Origin: Siphonodentalium dalli
Taxonomy: Eukaryota > Mollusca > Scaphopoda > Gadilida > Siphonodentaliidae
Direction: 5' to 3'
NCBI GenBank assembly: GCA_032622095.1
Contig: CP136062.1
Coordinates: forward strand, 194,687,887-194,751,886
DNA: 64,000 nucleotides
The notes beneath the pieces are model-generated. The model was not told the origin of the DNA and did no database searches. It saw only the letters and a list, made by a program, of their open reading frames with translations. This document shows, piece by piece, positions 57,721 to 64,000 of the stretch (position 1 is its first letter; every line of letters starts with the position of its first letter). Made by a program: the position numbers and the translations under genes.

Positions 57721-59303
57721 GAAAATTAAGTATCTATAGATGGCAACCAACGACCGTCATTATGTATTTATGTCTGTCACGAAGATAAGGTTGTTGGGAT
57801 ATAAATTATATACTCTATTTGCACAGTAATATTTACACAGAATCATCACCGTGGTCGTTGATTCGCGTTTCAGACATCTTCCCACGCTAATGAGGTTTCG
57901 GATTGCATCATCCACTGAGTGCACGTGTCAGAGACAGATTTCATCAGAATCGCGACGAAAGCGGCGATAACGACCACTAACACTAATCAAATAAAATGGG
58001 TCCTGTTATCTGATGGCATGCACACAATAAAAACACTAAATTAGTATGCAGACATCAAAGCAACTTACTGCTATTAATGCGGATGCTCTAATTAACGCCA
58101 CACCTGATAGTAGCTGTTTATTATCTATGGATTATCGCCGCACCTCAATTACGGCGTATATATGCACACACCGTACTTGCACTATTTGGTATCGAACATG
58201 CATTGCCAAAAACTGCCAGCAATATGATCCAATATTGTCCTTTTATTCGACATGGATCATCAAAACCTGCTACCAATAGTACTACAAAGCATTAGATAGC
58301 GCTTAATAATATATATATATATATATATATAGCTAGATTGTGTGCAGTAAATATATGATCCTATAGCGACAGCTGAGTGGCTTTTAAAAGTGCATGGCTT
58401 ATATATGCGTTGGTCATTGGTTCTACTCTGAGAGGGACTTCCATAAAGGGACGCAAGGCATTCGCAGTCGGTATATGAGAACAAATGATAAAAGTCCGTA
58501 TAAACATCACCACTAAACATAACGTGGAGAAATAGATAAACTTTTTTCTTGTATACACTATTATAGTTCTCCAAAAACGAAATTTCGCGTGCTGTATAAC
58601 CATTGTTATAAAAACAAAACTTTTACAGCGATTTTTAAATAAACATCACACAACGTGTAGTAAGTTCAATTAATGTTCAACTTTTTGACCATTTTCAATG
58701 TTTACCGTTAAGTATTTCTGATACATTGATATCTTATAGGATTAACTTATCGGTAATTTATCGGCAATTCAATTGTAACAGTAATGTTTACATAACAATG
58801 GTTTTTACATGCGACAGTTATGTTATTTTGTATGAACCCACTTCAAATGTATTGAGCCCTTTTAAGATTGGCTTGATGTATTGTATACATGGCTTCTTTG
58901 TAGGTAGGTTGTCTCAAGTTGAACGGATATAGGCGATTCAAACTCATACGAAACTGTCAGTTGTTTTAGTGGGTGTAAGTCTGCACGAGTGCTGAAACGG
59001 ACATGGGTTAATTCAACTTCATTATATGTATTATGTAATTTTGTAGTATGATCAATATATTAATGAACAACTTTCATCCACAAATGCCAAGCCTTTCAGC
59101 GAAAGCAAGAGCAATCAGAAAAGACAGATGGCTTAACAGAACAAGTCGTCCAATCTATAAACTTTTTGAATTTTAATGTGTATAAAACTCCAGTCTCCAA
59201 AATCTATGTAGATTTGTTTGAATCATTTATCCGGTGTATCGCTTCAATGCAGTTCTTGTAACAAAAATTGGTAGATAAGAAATTTAGTGGATTAAGGTTT
59301 TAG
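57721..59303. other. No gene seen; AT-rich
   Basis: It contains an (AT)n run at 58309-58332. A short frame near 59055-59177 (NNFHPQMPSLSAKARAIRKD then RWLNRTSRPIYKLFEF) precedes the ORF at 59304. It is basic and protein-like but too short to judge. Confidence 0.35.
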
Positions 59304-59585
59304 GTGAAAGTGATGAAACTTGGTTATGTAAGTTTTGCATGGACCGAATTTTACAAATTCGCTTTAATTGACAACGATGATTTAATATATGAATTTGACA
59401 CATTAGTAGATTTGGAAGAAAGAATAAAAGATTTATGTGAAAATTTAAATTTCAACAAAGTTAATATAAATTATGGGGAAGGTGATAATACAATTAAAGA
59501 TGTTCAGAATATAATCTCCAGGAATTATTTTATGGAAGAAAATTATAAGATGAACTTAATATTTCCATTAAAAGTCACTTGGTAA
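59304..59585 (+). CDS. Unrecognised AT-rich ORF (93 codons)
   Basis: It begins MKVMKLGYVSFAWTEFYKFA and continues with an acidic stretch IDNDDLIYEFDTLVDLEERI, then VNINYGEGDNTIKDVQNIIS and a C-terminus LIFPLKVTW. Alternating hydrophobic and acidic segments suggest a small folded protein, with no TM segment and no signal peptide. Codons are strongly A/T-ending. I recognise no family. It lies just upstream of a decayed LINE but does not look like LINE ORF2. It could be part of an old ORF1, a transferred gene or chance. Confidence 0.3.
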   Translation: MKVMKLGYVSFAWTEFYKFALIDNDDLIYEFDTLVDLEERIKDLCENLNFNKVNINYGEGDNTIKDVQNIISRNYFMEENYKMNLIFPLKVTW

Positions 59586-60014
59586 GAAAATATCTACGAT
59601 ATATTTTAACTGCAGAATTATAGTAGCTAACTTTGATAAGCTCAATTTATTTTTCAAACCATCCTCGCGCAAATAATCACATAATCGACCTATGATGTGA
59701 AATATGTACATAATGTGATTATCTAATTCTGAAATAAGTAGATAATTCACTCATACCCGTTATTTCGTTTTATGTCGCGGGCCATAGTGAAACACATGTA
59801 AAAGAGTGTACATCTTTAAAGTCGTGAGTTGGCTTATTTGTGTCAATGTCCGCACATAACCTGCTTAGTATTCCATATTATGAGTCGATAATGGGACTAA
59901 AACTCTTATTTTCGGCACATTATCGACTCAAAGTGAGGTAATTCTAAGTAGATTATCTACCTAAAATAATTATATTATTAGCAGGTAATGTGCTGCTTTC
60001 CGGGAGAACAGGCA

Positions 60015-61915
60015 GGTGATGGTGTTGGAATATATGTTCAAAATACCTTGATCACATTCCGAAAACTTCTGTTACTGATGATAAAAGTATATCTGAAACT
60101 TGGCTCCTTGAGATAGAAAAATATTGTTTTTGGTTGTAGTTTTAGACCCCCTGGTTGTGATTGATATGAAATACTATATCAGTCATAAATAAGTTTTATC
60201 AAGCCAGGTTACAAATACAAATATATATTTCTTGGGGGATTGTAATATTAATATTTAGAAATCTGATGAACATATGATGACAGGAAATGTTCTAAAAACC
60301 ATTTAAAGCTTGTGATTTTTCCCCACTCATTTTGAGACCAACTAGAATTACAAAGAATACTTTCTCATTGGTAGATAACAATTTGTCCAAATTGAGTGGA
60401 AAGAAAACATAACAGTGGTATAGTGATAATTACATTCGTGATCATGTACCAGTATTTGTTCTTACACATATAGGCAATACCAATTTTATAACAGGTTCTG
60501 GGAATAATTACGAAGAGGGCATTAAGATTTTCTAACAAAACGATTACTCGAACAATGGATTAAAGTTCGGTACAGATGATACTAACGAAACTTTTGATAA
60601 TTTTAATTCAACTTTGCTATCTCATCTTGACAACACATGTCCACTGAAGAAACATACAATTAGAAAAGAAAAAAATGTATGAAAACCATGGATGACTAAA
60701 ATATTTAATAAATGCCTGTAAGAAGAAAATGTACTGTGTACGAAGTTTATGTTAATAGAACGGATGTCACTGAAATTTAGATATACAAAAATATCTATAA
60801 AAAAAAAAAAACTTACCTCCGTTATTGGATTTGTAAAGAAAAAGTATTATTCTGATTTACTAAATGAAAGGAAAAGTGATGCTTATTATATATGGAAAAT
60901 ACTGAATGAATTATTAATGAGGAAGAAGCAACGAACATGTCCCGAGAAGATGATAAATGGAAAACTTACCACAAATGAATACGATATTGTAAATGGTTTT
61001 AGTAAATGTTTCCACTGAAGTGGGACCTACATTGGCTAACCAAATATCAGATAGCTATTTGAATATCAGCGATTTCGTGACTAGCACATTACAAAAACTT
61101 AAATTCACACCAGCAACATAAGTGATTCGACTTGTAACCAATTTACTAATAAAACATCAGAGGACTGTTATGGCATCAGCATGAAATTAATTAAGAAAGT
61201 TATCAACTTCATATCATTCCCGTGAACATTTATATATCTTTTAATAAAGGTGCTTTTTTCCAGATTTATTGAAATTTGCGAGTCCTTCCTATTCATTATA
61301 GGCCGATATATATCCTTACTTCCCCAACTATCAAAAGTCGTGAAAATCTCCACAATAAACCACTTATGGGGCATTTGGAAAACAAATGGAATATTGACCG
61401 AATCTCATCATGGATTCAGTAAAGGGAGGTCTTCCAGATGCTTTGGTGGATGTTGTGGAGAAATTAACATCGTCTTTAGATAAAAATAATTATTTAGCGG
61501 GACTGTTCATTGACAGGAAAAAAGAATTGGATAGCAGATACAATTGACCATTACATATTACTACACAAGTCAGACATGTATGGAACAAAAGGGATAGCAT
61601 ATAATTGGCTGTATAGTTATCAACCAAATCGTAGTCAATATGTATCGAGCAAAAATTATATTTCTGGTTATACGTTTGTAACGCGTGGCATACCACAAGG
61701 ATTTACACTGGGACCTATTTTGTTGATCATATATATTAATGATCTTCCTAATACAGTTCCACTGTTAAAACGATAATTTATGCTGATAACAAATCTCTTT
61801 TACACTGGCCCCATTTACAAAAGGTAGTGGAAGAAATGAAAACTGAAATCAGTGAACTTAATGAATGTTGTTTAATTTGCTCAAGCCTAAAACAAAATAT
61901 ATGCTTTTAATGGGA
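60015..61915 (+). pseudogene. Decayed LINE ORF2 (endonuclease to RT core)
   Basis: Pieces in several frames follow the ORF2 order. Endonuclease remnants (GDGVGIYV, then FRPPGCD, then FLGDCNINI) lie at 60015-60260. The linker (FNSTLLSHLDNTCPLKKHTI, KKYYSDLLNERKSDAYYIWK, MINGKLTTNEYDIVNGFSKC) lies at 60600-61018. RT motifs follow: ISLLPQLSKVV and NGILTESHHGFSKGRSS (61295-61440), GIAYNWLYSYQPNRSQYVSS, RGIPQGFTLGPILLIIYIND (61590-61745), and the catalytic box as YADN instead of YADD (61770s). Many stops and shifts, plus the lost Asp, show it is dead. The type is CR1/Jockey-like. Confidence 0.8.
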
Positions 61916-61967
61916 AATGCAAGAAATTTAAATAACAAAAAATTGTGAACTATAACTCGTGTTTTAA

Positions 61968-62487
61968 AGATACGGGCGGCGTTGGCGGTGGATATGCTGC
62001 TAAAATATTCAGCTCTATAAAAAAGCGCCATAAACAGAAAGAATAGTAAAATATAGACAGACTTTGTTCTTATACCAATCAGAAATATGGCATAAACAGT
62101 ATGTTATTGTCAAATGTTTTTCCTTTGCTATGTAAACAAAGGCAAAAAACGTTACAGAGCCTGGCTTTTGTTTAGATCCGGATATGGTAAACATAAAGAG
62201 CGTTACTTGTTACTGTTTACCTGATATGGATATACTAAAGAGCGTTTATATCATTTGTGTGTGATTAACCAATAGAATTTCGCTGCGTTATGTAAACAGA
62301 AGCAAAACGTCTGTAACACGAGCAGGTTCTTGTTTATGTACAACATCGTACGTCTTAACGACCATATACAATTTGCGCGCTGGTTATGTTTGGCATATGA
62401 ACAAAACTATATATATTTTGATATTCCTTCTGTTGATGGCGATTTAAACAAATATGAATATTTCTGCAACGAACGCCGCCCGTGCCT
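61968..62487 (+). mobile_element. TTAA-flanked element, family D, copy 2
   Basis: 520 bp between TTAA sites at 61964-61967 and 62488-62491. The ends are AGATACGGGCGGCG and, inverted, AGGCACGGGCGGCG. It contains two AAAGAGCGTT units (62197 and 62231) and subterminal inverted blocks around TTTACATAACGCAGCG / CTATGTAAACAAAGGC. It lies directly after the dead LINE. Confidence 0.8.
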
Positions 62488-62760
62488 TTAATATGTGAAA
62501 AACGAACTATAATCAATTTGTTTTTGTTGACCATTGTTGGAAAATATTAAGTAGGTTATTGTTGATAATATATTAGATGAATAAATTATTTGAACATGAT
62601 TATTGCTTAGAAATAAGAGGGGATTGTGTTAATTTTTCTTTATAATCTTATCATCAAATGGATTTAAGAAATAAGAATTGGTTTAAAATTAATTTTAAAT
62701 GTTAATGATTTAAATTAAGAATTTAATTTGTTCATAGTTACTGGGTATTAATCTTTACTT

Positions 62761-63171
62761 ATGCGTCTTCCTAGATACTTTTTAAAATTCAGAACATCAC
62801 CTCTCTACAGTGACGTATGTGATACAGTAACGGTCAGTGCACGAAATGAGTATTGTTGTGTATTTAGTAATAATGTCTGCAGTCGGGACAATGATTTATT
62901 ATTGCCGACTGAGAATTGTGTTAATGTTATACCGTCAAAGTATATGGCTATGAATTACCCACGTCTGTTCGACGGAAGGTGTGATATCGGTAAATGTGCG
63001 AGCATGAATTATTATGCCACTACCTTGGGTGATTTTTGCACTGAGCAATACTCAGTACTAACTGTCCAGCACAGCAATGACTATACTATGCCTATTTATG
63101 ATACCAGGTCGAAACATTTTATGAAGGTAATCAGTCCTCAATGGGCTGTAGTTCAGACTGTTTTGTTTTAG
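62761..63171 (+). CDS. 136-codon Cys-rich ORF upstream of the LINE endonuclease
   Basis: It begins MRLPRYFLKFRTSPLYSDVC and ends SPQWAVVQTVLF. It has eight cysteines but no regular zinc-knuckle spacing that I can see. It overlaps the start of the endonuclease frame (open from 63102, first ATG 63141) by about 30 bp in another phase. That makes it a candidate short ORF1, or the 5' part of ORF2 separated by a frameshift. I recognise no family. Confidence 0.35.
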   Translation: MRLPRYFLKFRTSPLYSDVCDTVTVSARNEYCCVFSNNVCSRDNDLLLPTENCVNVIPSKYMAMNYPRLFDGRCDIGKCASMNYYATTLGDFCTEQYSVLTVQHSNDYTMPIYDTRSKHFMKVISPQWAVVQTVLF

Positions 63172-64000
63172 ATAAAAGCCTCGTCATGCATGACATGCAT
63201 AGCACGACATGTCCCATTTTTAACGCGAGTGACACATACAATCATGGCAAAGTGGATGATAGATGCGCAACCGATTGTCAGTTAATCGCATGTCATAATC
63301 TTGTCAGTGAAAATGGAGTTACCTCCACTAGTATGTTAAACGGAAATCCTCTGTTGAGTGTTTTAACATTAAACGTGTGCGGATTAGAAAAGAGACTTCA
63401 ATATAAAGAATTTGTCGATTTGATATCCAATTATGACATTCTGTGTTTCTCTGAAACAAAGGCGTTCTTTGAAGATAGCATATCCATTCCAGGGTTTGAG
63501 ATCTGTATTAAAAAAGGGAAACAAATTGGAAGCGGAACCCGATCGGGTGGGATTTTGATAGCGGCCAAAGCTGGAATACATAAATACATTGTGCCCCACG
63601 CAACTGAGAGTAATAACGTGGCCTGGATCCGGGTAGACACGAAATGTAAAAATCAGGAAGGACTCCTAATAGGCGCCGTATATATACCCCCTACCGGAAC
63701 ACGTTATTGCAACGACGACTGGGTTTTGGATATCGAACGCGATGTACGTAAATTGAGGAGGGAAAGCGAACTGTTACTTTTGACTGGGGATTTTAACGCC
63801 AGAATCAACAATGTGAATGATCTCAGCCCCGACCATGACCCGGGTGATTTACGTCATATATTTGAAAATAATAACATATGTGATAATATGAATTCTATTA
63901 TAACATGTATGAATGAAAATTATGTTATGGGTGATAATTCTTATATTAGTAAGACGTTGCAGGTTCCCAATAGAGTATCGCAGGACAAAGGTAAGGTGAG
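63141..64000 (+). CDS. LINE ORF2, APE-type endonuclease domain (runs off the window)
   Basis: Open to the last base. From about residue 73: LSVLTLNVCGLEKRL (the LNV.GL opening of the EEP fold), then YDILCFSETK with the metal-binding Glu, RSGGILIAAKAGI, IGAVYIPPTG (the Y.PP motif) and LLLTGDFNARI (catalytic GDFN.R). It ends VPNRVSQDKGKV, which in related LINEs precedes the last strand. All catalytic motifs visible so far are present and there are no stops in 860 bp, so this copy may be young. The RT domain would lie beyond 64000. The first 70 residues are not recognised and may include the true start only after 63333 (an internal ATG). Confidence 0.85.
   Translation, partial: MGCSSDCFVLDKSLVMHDMHSTTCPIFNASDTYNHGKVDDRCATDCQLIACHNLVSENGVTSTSMLNGNPLLSVLTLNVCGLEKRLQYKEFVDLISNYDILCFSETKAFFEDSISIPGFEICIKKGKQIGSGTRSGGILIAAKAGIHKYIVPHATESNNVAWIRVDTKCKNQEGLLIGAVYIPPTGTRYCNDDWVLDIERDVRKLRRESELLLLTGDFNARINNVNDLSPDHDPGDLRHIFENNNICDNMNSIITCMNENYVMGDNSYISKTLQVPNRVSQDKGKV

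Overview
The window is eukaryotic, AT-rich and dominated by repeats. It has spliced genes with GT-AG introns, many non-autonomous DNA transposons, non-LTR retrotransposon fragments and minisatellites. The TCCGTCCG-headed repeats, Helitron-like ends and TTAA-flanked MITEs suggest a marine invertebrate, most likely a lophotrochozoan such as a mollusc. That placement is inference; no rRNA or mitochondrial marker is present.

The only host gene I recognise is on the minus strand: the first four coding exons of an SLC7-family (LAT / y+LAT-like) heteromeric amino-acid transporter light chain. Exon 1 is at 42799-42999, exon 2 at 19765-19923, exon 3 at 14273-14405 and exon 4 at 8398-8523. Splice phases agree at every junction and give about 206 continuous residues covering TM1 to TM5. 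The remaining exons lie beyond base 1. The introns (about 23, 5.4, 5.7 and more than 8 kb) are full of repeats. The end of exon 4 and its splice donor have been tandemly amplified 16 times (7711-8424).

Layout: 1-6700 holds MITEs, a hAT-type element, a truncated L2-like LINE and a Helitron. 6900-8430 holds a palindrome cluster and the splice-donor minisatellite. 8.5-24 kb is intron with GAT-type microsatellites, a hAT-type element with an exact internal duplication, and a second palindrome cluster. 24.4-25.3 kb is a 30-bp minisatellite open on both strands. 25.7-34.7 kb is a nested set of inverted-repeat elements. 39.4-42.8 kb holds more MITEs up to exon 1. Upstream of the gene, 44.6-49.6 kb is a tandem segmental duplication carrying a TE-type ORF, with a solo LTR in one copy only. 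50-57.7 kb holds hAT debris, a third palindrome cluster and a roughly 200-bp satellite with two MITEs inserted. 59.3-64 kb has an unrecognised AT-rich ORF, a decayed LINE, and an apparently intact LINE endonuclease ORF running off the end.

The most notable signals are the amplified splice donor, a hairpin module shared by several TTAA-flanked MITE subfamilies whose arms show paired (compensatory) changes, and a short sequence of about 66 bp found in three contexts, one of which has an empty sister site. No tRNA, rRNA or CRISPR array was seen. All coordinates were read by eye, so element edges may be off by a few bases.
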